The position numbers and the translations under genes are program-made. Source: Bacteroidales bacterium (lineage in GTDB: Bacteria; Bacteroidota; Bacteroidia; Bacteroidales; UBA12077). Taken from it: DNA of 64,000 nt. Location of the stretch: NCBI GenBank assembly GCA_028282785.1, contig JANQHE010000037.1, positions 303,243 to 367,242 of the forward strand. Direction: 5' to 3'. Below are positions 1 through 8,284 of this stretch, one piece after another. Position 1 is the first letter of the stretch; each line of letters opens with the position of its first letter. The notes beneath the pieces were generated by a model. It did no database searches, was not told where the DNA came from, and saw nothing but the letters and a program-made list of their open reading frames with translations.

Positions 1-1233
1 CACTTTTTCATCTGAAGTTCTTACCACATCTCCCATAATTGGTTCCGGTAAAATATCAAAAACAGCCGAGTTCACTATACTATAACCACAGGCACTAAAC
101 GAATTTTGAATCCTATACCATGCATTACATGTTCCCCACCATCCCATATTTAAATGATAGTACTGATCTCCATCAATGAATTTATATCCATCACAAGCAA
201 TAGCATGTCCGGCACCACCCGATGAATATATTGCAAGTTGAACCGGAAATCCATTTTCTAGATTTTCATCTAAACGTGTCCAGAAATATGACCATGATGA
301 AGTCTCATAGTGTCCGACAAATCTGAAATAATCAGCAAGAGCATCATCTACCTTGTTAATATTTGATGTAGAACCATCATACTCATAATCCATGTCGATT
401 GATACACCACAATGATATGCAATTTTTCCCATTGCACTACGTTCTGTATCGGTAGAAGGTTTATAGTAATATTCATCCAGCATATTCGACCAATCATAAG
501 TTGTACTGCTAAAATCAGCCGAATAAGTACCCGTTGAACTTCCATAGGAATCATAATATGAATAATTCCCCACTCCGGTTGTTGGCCATTCGAAATAGTG
601 TAAAATCTGACTCATAGATGTAGCAACACATCCTGGTGAGTAATTATTCGGAGTATAATAGTTACCTACATAAACTGAATTAGTATCATCATCGTAACAG
701 TTAACTCCACCCCATATTGAAGACAGGTGTGGCCCGTATGTAGAATCACTCTTTGTACAACCTGGAACTCCTTTTTGAATTTTATCCCAGGCATTAATAT
801 TCTTTTGCACCACTTTTTTTTGATCTTCATTTAATCCATTTTCTAAGGTTAAAAATTGACAACTCAAGTCAGTTATTAGCATATCAAGAAGGACATTTTC
901 AGGCCTTCGCTCATAATCAAAATCAGAATCAGTTGAATACGAAATTACAGGAAAGAGTTCTTTTGCTCCGGAAAATACAATAAAACCTTTTGGTTCCAGT
1001 TCAACAACGTAAGCAATTGGATCTTTAAATTTTGAATGCATAATACTTTGATAGTAACTTTTAGAATCATCTTCAGGTAATGAGTAAAGAATGTTTTTTT
1101 CAGGTGTTTTATTGATGAATTTTAAATAATTCTCAGCACATTGAAGTATAGTCCGTTCATTAATATTTTGGGCATAAAGTATATTTACTATTCCAAAAAA
1201 TAAAATGATAAAAAGTAAAGATTTCTGTTTCAT
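1..1233 (-). CDS. C10 family (streptopain/SpeB-type) cysteine protease, partial at window edge
   Basis: Secreted thiol protease; the gene is open at the left edge, so its C-terminus is not in the window. It starts with a signal peptide (MKQKSLLFIILFFGIVNILYAQ). A Spi/propeptide-like region follows, then the catalytic cysteine block SPGCVATSMSQILHYFEWP and the histidine block GGAGHAIACDGYK, the order seen in family C10. The GWW motif after the histidine (LNMGWWGTCNAWYRI) is also typical. It lies just upstream of a second C10 gene on the same strand, so the two look like a tandem duplication. The missing end probably carries a type IX secretion sorting domain, as in the neighbour (inference). 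Family assignment is firm; substrate is unknown. Confidence 0.9.
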   Translation of the reverse strand, partial: MKQKSLLFIILFFGIVNILYAQNINERTILQCAENYLKFINKTPEKNILYSLPEDDSKSYYQSIMHSKFKDPIAYVVELEPKGFIVFSGAKELFPVISYSTDSDFDYERRPENVLLDMLITDLSCQFLTLENGLNEDQKKVVQKNINAWDKIQKGVPGCTKSDSTYGPHLSSIWGGVNCYDDDTNSVYVGNYYTPNNYSPGCVATSMSQILHYFEWPTTGVGNYSYYDSYGSSTGTYSADFSSTTYDWSNMLDEYYYKPSTDTERSAMGKIAYHCGVSIDMDYEYDGSTSNINKVDDALADYFRFVGHYETSSWSYFWTRLDENLENGFPVQLAIYSSGGAGHAIACDGYKFIDGDQYYHLNMGWWGTCNAWYRIQNSFSACGYSIVNSAVFDILPEPIMGDVVRTSDEKV

Positions 1234-1258
1234 AATGTAAGTAGGTTTAGGTTATATA

Positions 1259-2899
1259 CTAAATTTTTAGAAAAGTTTGTGTAAGAAATTGGTTATTAAT
1301 ACCTATTCGTAAAAAATAAATGTTAGAAGGTAAATCTTTTACATTTATTTCGAGAACGTCACCATATAAAAAATAATTAACTATAAATTTATTTGCATTA
1401 ACATTAAATATCTCTACTGAGCATTTTTCTTCCTTAAAATAAGAAAGTTTAACGTATAGTTTATCCTTTACAGGATTGGGATAACATATAAGATCTTGAT
1501 TTTGTATTGTTTTATTATTCATTGCACTTACATAATCAGCAAAAGTTATATAATTTGACCATCCCCATAAAATATTCTCATTAGTACCTTGTGGTTTAAC
1601 TCTAAAAGAATAAGTACTTGAACCATCAAGAATAATTGTATAAGTATTATCAGAATAAGAATCTGCAAGAGTTGTCCAGTCTTCACGGCCGAGTTTCATT
1701 TGCAGATGATAATTATCGAATTCCGGAAATCCGGGATAATCCCATTCCATAGTTAATTTATTATATTCGTGATTAAATTCAGGTTCGAATAACTGTACAT
1801 TTGGAATAATATCAAAAACACCACTGGTTACGCTATTATACCCTTCGGCGTTAAAATCTTCATGGATTTTATACCATCCATTTCCAGACCCCCACCATCC
1901 CATATTTAAATGATAATACCTGGCTCCGGTTTCTAGCTTTTTTAAACCTGAACACACAACTGAATGTCCCCAGCCATTATCAGACTTAACAGCTAATATT
2001 ACAGGCAGTCCTGAAATTATATTGGTATCAAGATTCTGCCAAAAATCATTTTCATCTATTGATTTATAATTACTTGAAAATCTGAAATGATTTTTTAAAG
2101 CATCAGGTATTCGATTCACATTTGAAGTTGATCCACCATTTTCAAAATCCATATTAATAGAAACAGCAGATTCGTAGGCAAGTTTTCCAATTGCTTTTCG
2201 TTCATCATTCGAACTAACCTGATTATGATACTTGTTTTTTATCAAATCCATCTGATAAAATGAGCTATCATAAATAATTGAATGATTACCGGTAATACTT
2301 CCATAACTGTCATTATATGAAAACGAACCCATACCCTGATTTGGCCAAGCAAAATAATGTAAAACGGTAGCTTGACTTATTGCAACACATCCAACTGCAA
2401 CATTTTGCGGTGTATTTAAGTTTGTTACATTTATTGTATTTCCATTTTGATCTTTACAGTTTACCTGTCCAAAAAGAGCATCAACAAAAGGACCATAAGT
2501 AGTGTCTTTAGTTTTGTCTTTTTTCAAGATCTTATCCCATTCCTGTTGATGTTTCTTAACAAGCTGTTGATTATCCAGCTTTTTCTCTTCGTTTTGGTAA
2601 ATTGATTTAATAAAGTTTTTAAAATCATCAATATGAAAACTATTTAAGCCACTGGTTTTTGAAAATGCCATAACAGGCGAATATGTTTTATCGGTACTTA
2701 TAACCACAAAAAATCCATCATTGTAAAAAACTTTCGAAATCTCATTTTTAAACTGCTGAGAATATATACTTAAAGTCTTGAATGGGTTTTTATTTTTATA
2801 TTTTGACAAAATAGTTTCAATTTCTATATCTTTTGCTTTTTGAGCAAAAGTTGCGAGTACTGAAAAGATTAATATACAAGTTAAAAGTAATTTTTGCAT
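1259..2899 (-). CDS. C10 family cysteine protease with T9SS sorting domain
   Basis: Secreted streptopain-like protease of 546 residues. A signal peptide covers residues 1-19 and a propeptide-like region runs to about 135. The catalytic Cys is Cys171 in VGCVAISQATVLHYFAWP and the catalytic His is His312 in GWGHSVVCSG, followed by LNMGWWGSGNGWYKI. A fibronectin-like stretch (about 375-455) precedes the type IX secretion (Por) C-terminal domain, which begins near CYPNPVKDKLYVKL and ends SNIYFLRIGINNQFLTQTFLKI. The protein should be exported by Sec, processed at the C-terminus and released or surface-anchored. It lies 25 bp upstream of its paralogue on the same strand and is probably co-expressed with it. 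Confidence 0.93.
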   Translation of the reverse strand: MQKLLLTCILIFSVLATFAQKAKDIEIETILSKYKNKNPFKTLSIYSQQFKNEISKVFYNDGFFVVISTDKTYSPVMAFSKTSGLNSFHIDDFKNFIKSIYQNEEKKLDNQQLVKKHQQEWDKILKKDKTKDTTYGPFVDALFGQVNCKDQNGNTINVTNLNTPQNVAVGCVAISQATVLHYFAWPNQGMGSFSYNDSYGSITGNHSIIYDSSFYQMDLIKNKYHNQVSSNDERKAIGKLAYESAVSINMDFENGGSTSNVNRIPDALKNHFRFSSNYKSIDENDFWQNLDTNIISGLPVILAVKSDNGWGHSVVCSGLKKLETGARYYHLNMGWWGSGNGWYKIHEDFNAEGYNSVTSGVFDIIPNVQLFEPEFNHEYNKLTMEWDYPGFPEFDNYHLQMKLGREDWTTLADSYSDNTYTIILDGSSTYSFRVKPQGTNENILWGWSNYITFADYVSAMNNKTIQNQDLICYPNPVKDKLYVKLSYFKEEKCSVEIFNVNANKFIVNYFLYGDVLEINVKDLPSNIYFLRIGINNQFLTQTFLKI

Positions 2900-2914
2900 A
2901 TTCGGTTTAAATGC

Positions 2915-2942
2915 AAAGGCTGGAGCTAATACTCCAGCCTTT
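2915..2942 (-). terminator. Stem-loop terminator between T9SS gene and C10 protease
   Basis: A perfect 11-bp stem (AAAGGCTGGAG / CTCCAGCCTTT) with a 6-nt loop starts 6 nt past the stop of the 2949-5036 gene, on that gene's strand. It probably ends that transcript and separates it from the C10 protease pair. The U-run after the stem is weak. Confidence 0.6.
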
Positions 2943-2948
2943 TAATAA

Positions 2949-5036
2949 TTATTTTACTACAATTAGCCTTTGAGCTTTTGTTGAATTCCCTGCTGTTAAT
3001 TGATAAAAGTAAATACCTTCTTCAAAATTCGTTACACTTAATTCGTAATTTTGCTTTCCTGCTAATTTAAACCCAAGATCTTCATTAAATACAAGTTTTC
3101 CTGTAACATCATAAACAGCTAATTTTACATCAGCATTTGATGGTAAGGTATAATTAATATATGTTTTATTAGCTGTTGGATTTGGATATGTACTTAATTC
3201 AAAATCTTCGCTTTTGGCAATCTGATTAGTTGAAGTTGGAAGAGCTTCAAAATAATCCAATACTTCTTTAACATATAAATTAAGATTGTCTTGAGTATCT
3301 ATATCTGAGGGATTAAATGTAGATGTAATAAACTTAGCATCATCTTTTTGGTTATAAACCATAGCATAAAATAAAGAGAAATCATAAGTTGCTGGTCCCA
3401 TATAATAAAGCGGTACTGCATTTTCAGTAACATCAATAATTTCTGCATAATATACCGAAGAATAAGTCCATTCTATTGGGTCTATTGTAGTAATATCATT
3501 TTCTTCTGTAATATCTAGTTGTTCAACTCCATCAAAAGCACTTGAAGCAGGTTCATTAAGGTGAGTTTGACCAACATAATACGAAATTCCTAAATAATCA
3601 TATACAAAATCGCCGGCATCAAATGCTGCTATTACAGAATCACCATCGGCATTAACTGTATTTAGTCCTTTCCAGATATCATACATAAAATCGCGACCTA
3701 AGGCCCAAACCGTACCACCATTGTCTGCATATTCTTTTAAATCACTATTACATTGAATTGCTGATGAATCTGAAACATCCCAGAAATTAACATTCACCCC
3801 ATCTCGTGCCATATCCCAAATGACAAAATCAAAGTTTGATAAATATTCATAATCAGGCACTTCCTTACTATCTGCAATATCATAGATTTTATATGTAAAT
3901 CCTCCTTCGTTTAATGCCGTATCAATGTCAAGGTGCTTCGTGTAATCTCTTAAGTCATCATTTACTAAAAGAACACTAAATCCACCGCCTAATGTTTGAT
4001 TAGATATTGTAACATCAACAGAATCTTTAATTCCCGAACCATCATCAGCTAAGGCTATCACTGTAACAACTCCATTTCCATTATCTACACCCGATGCAGT
4101 AAGCAAACCACTTTCTGAAATAGTAGCAGGTACCGATCCATCTTTAATTGACCAGCTTACTGTACTTATTGTTGCATCTGCAGGTAAAACCGTAACTCCT
4201 AACTGCAATGTTCCATTGTTTTCTGAGATTGTAAAGTCAGTACTACTCGTAATTTCTATTGATGAAACATCAATCGTAGTTGCTGTTGAATACTGATTAA
4301 AATAATCTAAAATCTGAGTTGTAAGTTCAACTCCTAAGTTATATGTTGCGAAACCATCCCATCTAATAAAAGCTGATAAAATCTTAGCATCACCTTTTTC
4401 GTTATATACCATACAAGAAGTATCGGCAAAAGCATAATCTGATGGTCCCATTTTATAAATACTTTGAGCATTTGATGTAGGTACTACTGCATCGGCATAC
4501 CACATAGTTGACCATCGCCATCTAACTGTATCGGTTGTACAAATTCCATTGCCATCTTCAACAACCATCATTGGTAAACCTTGACTACCATCATTAGCAT
4601 AAGATTGTGCAGCGTAAATTTCAACACCCAAATAATCATACACAAAATCACCAGTTCTAAAGGTATCCGGAGCACTTCCTACTAAATCATACATAAAATC
4701 AAGTCCTTCTAACCAAAGCATTCCTCCGTTATCAAGATATGATTTAATGCCATCATTTGGAAGATCTCCATTCCAAAATCGTGATGATCCATCTTTGCCG
4801 GTTGCCCATATAACCAACTCGTATGGTGTAAGATCATCTACAGTAGGAGCCCCATTCGCAACCGCATCGTAGTCCACGTAATTATATCCTGCTGCAGTAA
4901 CAGCATTACGCATAGAATCTGTCATTACAGGAGTATTATCATTATCATGAACTATCAAAATGGTTAAATCGTTTTCTGCAAATGTTGAATTAACAAATAC
5001 GATAATCGAAAATAAAAAAGTAAAAGTTAGTCTCAT
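2949..5036 (-). CDS. Large secreted T9SS-sorted protein with duplicated Rossmann-like domain and Big_2-type Ig domain
   Basis: A 695-residue secreted protein of unknown function. After a signal peptide (1-20) comes a first alpha/beta domain (about 24-245, starting TILIVHDNDNTPVMTDSMRN). A bacterial Ig-like (Big_2-type) segment follows (about 252-345, SWSIKDGSVPATISESGLL). A second copy of the alpha/beta domain spans about 353-600 (FSVLLVNDDLRDYTKHLDID). The two copies share motifs such as YELVIW/FDFVIW, DNGG.LW/DNGGTVW and D.MYDL/DFMYDIW, which shows internal duplication. The fold resembles ThuA/class I glutamine amidotransferase-like domains, but no catalytic Cys is apparent. The C-terminus (LSTYPNPTANKTYINYTLPSN onward) is a T9SS sorting domain. 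A stem-loop follows the stop codon. Confidence 0.85.
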   Translation of the reverse strand: MRLTFTFLFSIIVFVNSTFAENDLTILIVHDNDNTPVMTDSMRNAVTAAGYNYVDYDAVANGAPTVDDLTPYELVIWATGKDGSSRFWNGDLPNDGIKSYLDNGGMLWLEGLDFMYDLVGSAPDTFRTGDFVYDYLGVEIYAAQSYANDGSQGLPMMVVEDGNGICTTDTVRWRWSTMWYADAVVPTSNAQSIYKMGPSDYAFADTSCMVYNEKGDAKILSAFIRWDGFATYNLGVELTTQILDYFNQYSTATTIDVSSIEITSSTDFTISENNGTLQLGVTVLPADATISTVSWSIKDGSVPATISESGLLTASGVDNGNGVVTVIALADDGSGIKDSVDVTISNQTLGGGFSVLLVNDDLRDYTKHLDIDTALNEGGFTYKIYDIADSKEVPDYEYLSNFDFVIWDMARDGVNVNFWDVSDSSAIQCNSDLKEYADNGGTVWALGRDFMYDIWKGLNTVNADGDSVIAAFDAGDFVYDYLGISYYVGQTHLNEPASSAFDGVEQLDITEENDITTIDPIEWTYSSVYYAEIIDVTENAVPLYYMGPATYDFSLFYAMVYNQKDDAKFITSTFNPSDIDTQDNLNLYVKEVLDYFEALPTSTNQIAKSEDFELSTYPNPTANKTYINYTLPSNADVKLAVYDVTGKLVFNEDLGFKLAGKQNYELSVTNFEEGIYFYQLTAGNSTKAQRLIVVK

Positions 5037-5466
5037 AGTTAAAATTTTTAGTTAGATAGTTTTTTAACCATGATGCTAAAATTTAAGATTTACCCCTACT
5101 CATATTTTATTTTTTTATTATTCTCAAATTCTATATATAATATTTGGATAGATTTATTCCATTTTTTTGATTAATTATTTAGAATTTGGCATTTTATTAT
5201 TTAAACCTGTTGTGCATTTAGGCTTAAATACTAACATCTTAATATTCTGCATGATAAAAATAATTATGCATTTTTCTTAACACAAAAGTTCTTTTTATTT
5301 TGAAATTTCACACAGAAACATTATGCTTTGATTCTTTTTTAAAGATTTTATTATCAATACTCCAACAATAGAATATTTTAGCAAATAAAGTAGACTACGT
5401 AAACTTTGTTTGTAACTTACTAAATATATTTACATTAGAAGTTTACTTTAAATCTTCAGCAATTCT
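5037..5466. other. Non-coding chromosomal flank left of the island
   Basis: No credible gene seen. The stretch is very AT-rich. It presumably holds the upstream region of the 2949-5036 gene and sequence that once lay just downstream of mnmE before the island inserted (inference from the att-like repeat at 5467). Confidence 0.5.
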
Positions 5467-5484
5467 CTATTTCCCAATACAGAA
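5467..5484 (+). other. Putative left attachment site (attL-like), degenerate copy of the mnmE 3' end
   Basis: CTATTTCCCAATACAGAA matches the stop-codon end of mnmE at 54734-54751 (TTACTTTCCGATACAAAA) at 13 of 18 positions, in the same orientation. From memory, the 18-bp SGI1 target at the end of mnmE/trmE is similar. It lies 38 bp outside the left GGGCAACAAA repeats. The match is imperfect, so the exact crossover is unproven. Confidence 0.5.
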
Positions 5485-5521
5485 AGTAATTAACATTGAT
5501 TTACAGATACTTATATGTTTA

Positions 5522-5545
5522 GGGCAACAAAATGGCAACAAAAAA
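5522..5545 (+). repeat. Left-end GGGCAACAAA repeat pair (putative integrase arm sites)
   Basis: Two copies: GGGCAACAAAA at 5522 and GGCAACAAAAAA at 5534, with the GCAAC cores 11 bp apart. The right end (54617-54640) has the same pair with the same 11-bp offset, 21 of 23 bases identical. This fits arm-type binding sites for the recombinase. Confidence 0.55.
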
Positions 5546-5756
5546 TGAATGAGCACTTGAAAATAAAAACAGGAAAGTGAAGTGTTTTTCTAATTCAGTA
5601 ATTTGTCCGGTTATTTCTCCTTACTAAATTTATTCTACAGTTTTCGCTAACCATTTTCTCGTTTTCTTTGAACCTTCTTGCTTGATTCGGACTTGATTTT
5701 ATACCCTACTTTTAGCAATCCTGCGTTCGGTTAAAAAGTTCATGTGAAACAATTAA

Positions 5757-6482
5757 TTATGATTTAAACAATAATTTAAAATACTTATCCGGATTATCCA
5801 AAAAGCCTTTTGTAATTTGATAATGCTCGGTTTCTTCATATTTAACTTTTGTTATCCCGTTTTCATCGAGTAAAAATATATCAGCACCGGGATAAGCTAG
5901 CAAAATAGGTGAATGCGTTGCTATTATTAATTGAGATTTCCCTTCTTTTTCCATCCCGTTCATAATAGCAAGTAAAGAAAGTTGGCGTTGTGGAGAAAGG
6001 GCTGCTTCTGGTTCATCAAGCAAGAATAAACCTTCTCTAAACTGATTATTGAAGGCTGATAAGAACGATTCGCCATGAGATTGTTTTAATAGTTCTTTTC
6101 CTCCCCAATATTTTGGATTACCATGTTCATCAATATATCCCGAAAGGTTAAAGAAGCTTTCTGCCCTGAAAAAGAAGCCCTGGCTTACCGGTAACCTGGG
6201 GTCTTTTTGCAGCAAAAGATAGTTTGCCAGTTCCGTTTCGTATTCTTCGGTAAACCTATGATGCTTTGTGCCTCCCATTGCATTAAATCCAATCCTGTCG
6301 GCTAAGGCTTCCAGTATAGTTGACTTTCCACTACCATTCTCACCAACCAGAAAGGTAACATGCTTATTCAATTTCAAATTCAGATTGGAAATTGCGGGAA
6401 TTGAAAAAGGGAACCTGTTTTTTGGAACATCCGGTTTTAAGGATACGCCACGCAGGAATAATGTCGAACTCCTCTTAATCAT
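5757..6482 (-). CDS. ABC/SMC-type AAA ATPase (AAA_15/AAA_21-like) linked to AbiE module
   Basis: A 241-residue ATPase of the RecF/ABC-like group. Walker A is GENGSGKS at residues 47-54. An ABC-signature-like QSHGES lies at about 134-139, and Walker B is GLFLLDEPEAALSP with DEPE at 156-159. A switch histidine follows in THSPILLAYPGADIFLL. It has no fused nuclease. Its start overlaps the stop of the AbiEii-like gene by 4 bp (ATGA), so the two are translationally coupled and form the third gene of an AbiEi-AbiEii-ATPase operon. It may sense or modulate toxin activity, but a role is not shown; small stand-alone AAA_15 proteins occur in many defence loci. Confidence 0.85.
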   Translation of the reverse strand: MIKRSSTLFLRGVSLKPDVPKNRFPFSIPAISNLNLKLNKHVTFLVGENGSGKSTILEALADRIGFNAMGGTKHHRFTEEYETELANYLLLQKDPRLPVSQGFFFRAESFFNLSGYIDEHGNPKYWGGKELLKQSHGESFLSAFNNQFREGLFLLDEPEAALSPQRQLSLLAIMNGMEKEGKSQLIIATHSPILLAYPGADIFLLDENGITKVKYEETEHYQITKGFLDNPDKYFKLLFKS

Positions 6483-7459
6483 ACATTTAACGTTTTTAGA
6501 ATTGTAACAAGTTCATTAAATTGTATTGCTACATTCTTTTCTTCCGGTATTTTAGTAAAAGCTAGTATTGAAAGTTCTTTTGCATAAGTTGTTTTCAACA
6601 AATTCCACATCGAATCAAAATCATTTATTAAGGGTGATTCATTAATCTTCTTTTCATTCCATCCAATCGGCTCGTCAAATTGCTTTCGGTCGTGTTCAAT
6701 CACTTTTTTAAACTCTGTACCAAATTGCTCCGAATTAACATAATCTTTACATTGCTCATTACTCATTAAGTAATAGAGGTCGTAGAAATGCCTTATTTTT
6801 CCTGAGATACTTTCAATAGGATTTTCGGTAAATGAAAAACGGACAAGTGAAACTAATTTTTCAATTAAAGTTTGTTCTTTATTCAAAACATTTATCTCAA
6901 GTGGCTCTAGTCCATATTTTTCTATTAATTCGGTTTGATTGTTATTTTGCAGATATTCCCCAATCATACTTTGTATAGTTACTTTTGTGTAAGGATAAGG
7001 ATTGGCAAATGAATTTATTTCTACAATAATAGAATCAGAAATAGCCAGCTTTTGTTTTGGTTTGAAAGTTTCCGGATATTTATACACTGCTTTACGAAAA
7101 CGGGAACCTTTACTGGTTACACTTTCTACCTCAATCTCTTTTAAATCCCTGGCTATTTCTTTTTCTACTGTTCTTATTAATGTTTTAACCTGGTTACCTG
7201 TTGTTTCCGGACTAATGATAACAGCAATATCAACATCCTCAGAAAAACGGTTTATTAGTTTATGCCCTTTTGATAAAGATGTACCTCCCTTAAACACAAC
7301 CGAATTCATATATTTGCTTTCAGACAAGCGTTTTAATATGAGGCTTATCCAATAGTCTTTTTCGATGAAATAATTTTGAATGGTTAGGTTTTCCGATGTT
7401 TCTTTGATAGCCTTTTCAAACAATTTTTTATTATCATGCAATGTCATTGTATTCTCCAT
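6479..7459 (-). CDS. abiEii: AbiEii/AbiGii-type nucleotidyltransferase toxin
   Basis: Nucleotidyltransferase toxin of a type IV toxin-antitoxin (AbiE) abortive-infection system, 326 residues. The N-terminal signature FIEKDYWISLILK is followed by VVFKGGTSLSKGHKLINRFSEDVDIAV. GGTSLSK spans residues 58-64 and the metal-binding pair is D75 and D77, as in the DUF1814/AbiEii family. Members inhibit growth by transferring nucleotides, in some cases to tRNA 3' ends (family knowledge). Its start overlaps the antitoxin gene by 16 bp and its end overlaps the ATPase gene by 4 bp, so all three are one operon. Start could be Met1 or Met5. Function as phage defence is inferred. Confidence 0.92.
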   Translation of the reverse strand: MENTMTLHDNKKLFEKAIKETSENLTIQNYFIEKDYWISLILKRLSESKYMNSVVFKGGTSLSKGHKLINRFSEDVDIAVIISPETTGNQVKTLIRTVEKEIARDLKEIEVESVTSKGSRFRKAVYKYPETFKPKQKLAISDSIIVEINSFANPYPYTKVTIQSMIGEYLQNNNQTELIEKYGLEPLEINVLNKEQTLIEKLVSLVRFSFTENPIESISGKIRHFYDLYYLMSNEQCKDYVNSEQFGTEFKKVIEHDRKQFDEPIGWNEKKINESPLINDFDSMWNLLKTTYAKELSILAFTKIPEEKNVAIQFNELVTILKTLNV

Positions 7460-8169
7460 TTTTGTTTATTTGATATCAGGTCGCTTGATACATTTAATTT
7501 ATACCAAGTGGTTGATTTCAGAGTTTTTAGAAGTTTACCAGAAAGCTTGTTTCGTCCCATTTCTTCAAGCATGGCGCCAGTCAAAGCACGTGCTGCCGGA
7601 GGATAGTTTGTTGCGAGGTCAGTAAGATAATTTTTATCCGCGTCAGGAAGTTTTTGAATTAAGTTTAAAATTTGTTTAAACGATTTTTCAAGGTTTGTAT
7701 CTGGAATGGATTTAATAAACCTTATACAATCTAATAGTTGGAGTAGAGGAATATTTTTTTTAGTGATTTTATTCCATTGACGCACAAACTTTATAGAATA
7801 TATTCCTCGCTTAATTCCTTTTTTATCAAGATTAACACCTATTTGAATTACATTAGGAACTTGGGTAGTTAGATTAAAACGGTTAAAAATCGAATATCCT
7901 GTAATATATCCTGTAACTTTGTTACCATCCTTTAACAAGTCCTTTACTACCTCATATTCGTCTGGCTTTAAACTACCAACAATGCCTTGTTTTGGTTTAT
8001 AAAATTTTCCCTTTGACAATCGTTCTAACTTTCCCGATTTGACCAAACGATACAAAGCTACTTTTAAGGCACTTTCGTTTCTTACATCAATATCGAAATC
8101 GTTATATGTGAAAACATACCCTTCCGCAAACCTATCAATCTTATTTTTAATTATATCAGTAATTTTCAT
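7444..8169 (-). CDS. abiEi: AbiEi-type antitoxin / transcriptional autoregulator
   Basis: First gene of the AbiE operon, 241 residues. The N-terminus is a winged-helix type DNA-binding region (SALKVALYRLVKSGKLERLSKGKFYKPK, residues about 33-61). The TGYSIFNRFNLTTQVPNVIQIG segment is typical of AbiEi/DUF6088 antitoxins. In the family this protein neutralises AbiEii without direct binding and represses its own promoter by binding inverted repeats (family knowledge). A perfect 13-bp inverted repeat lies 30 bp upstream of its start. The coding end overlaps abiEii by 16 bp. Confidence 0.88.
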   Translation of the reverse strand: MKITDIIKNKIDRFAEGYVFTYNDFDIDVRNESALKVALYRLVKSGKLERLSKGKFYKPKQGIVGSLKPDEYEVVKDLLKDGNKVTGYITGYSIFNRFNLTTQVPNVIQIGVNLDKKGIKRGIYSIKFVRQWNKITKKNIPLLQLLDCIRFIKSIPDTNLEKSFKQILNLIQKLPDADKNYLTDLATNYPPAARALTGAMLEEMGRNKLSGKLLKTLKSTTWYKLNVSSDLISNKQKWRIQ

Positions 8170-8198
8170 ATAGATAACTTATATTCTGCAAATATACA

Positions 8199-8234
8199 AA
8201 ATGTAACGTTTTTACAAGTATAAACGTTACATTT
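8199..8234. promoter_or_regulatory. Perfect palindromic operator upstream of AbiE operon
   Basis: Inverted repeat with 13-bp perfect arms: AAATGTAACGTTT at 8199-8211 and AAACGTTACATTT at 8222-8234, with a 10-bp spacer. It lies between the AbiEi start (8169, minus) and the divergent primase-helicase start (8285, plus). It is the expected type of site for AbiEi negative autoregulation and could also affect the divergent gene. Confidence 0.8.
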
Positions 8235-8284
8235 ATAGTTTTATTAATTATTTTTATACCCAAAAAGAATATTACCTAAATTCG

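Noticed and set aside
5444..5452. TTTACTTT at the left flank as the att core
   Set aside because: Shares only about 8 bases with the mnmE end; the CAATACA-containing 18-mer at 5467 aligns over its whole length.
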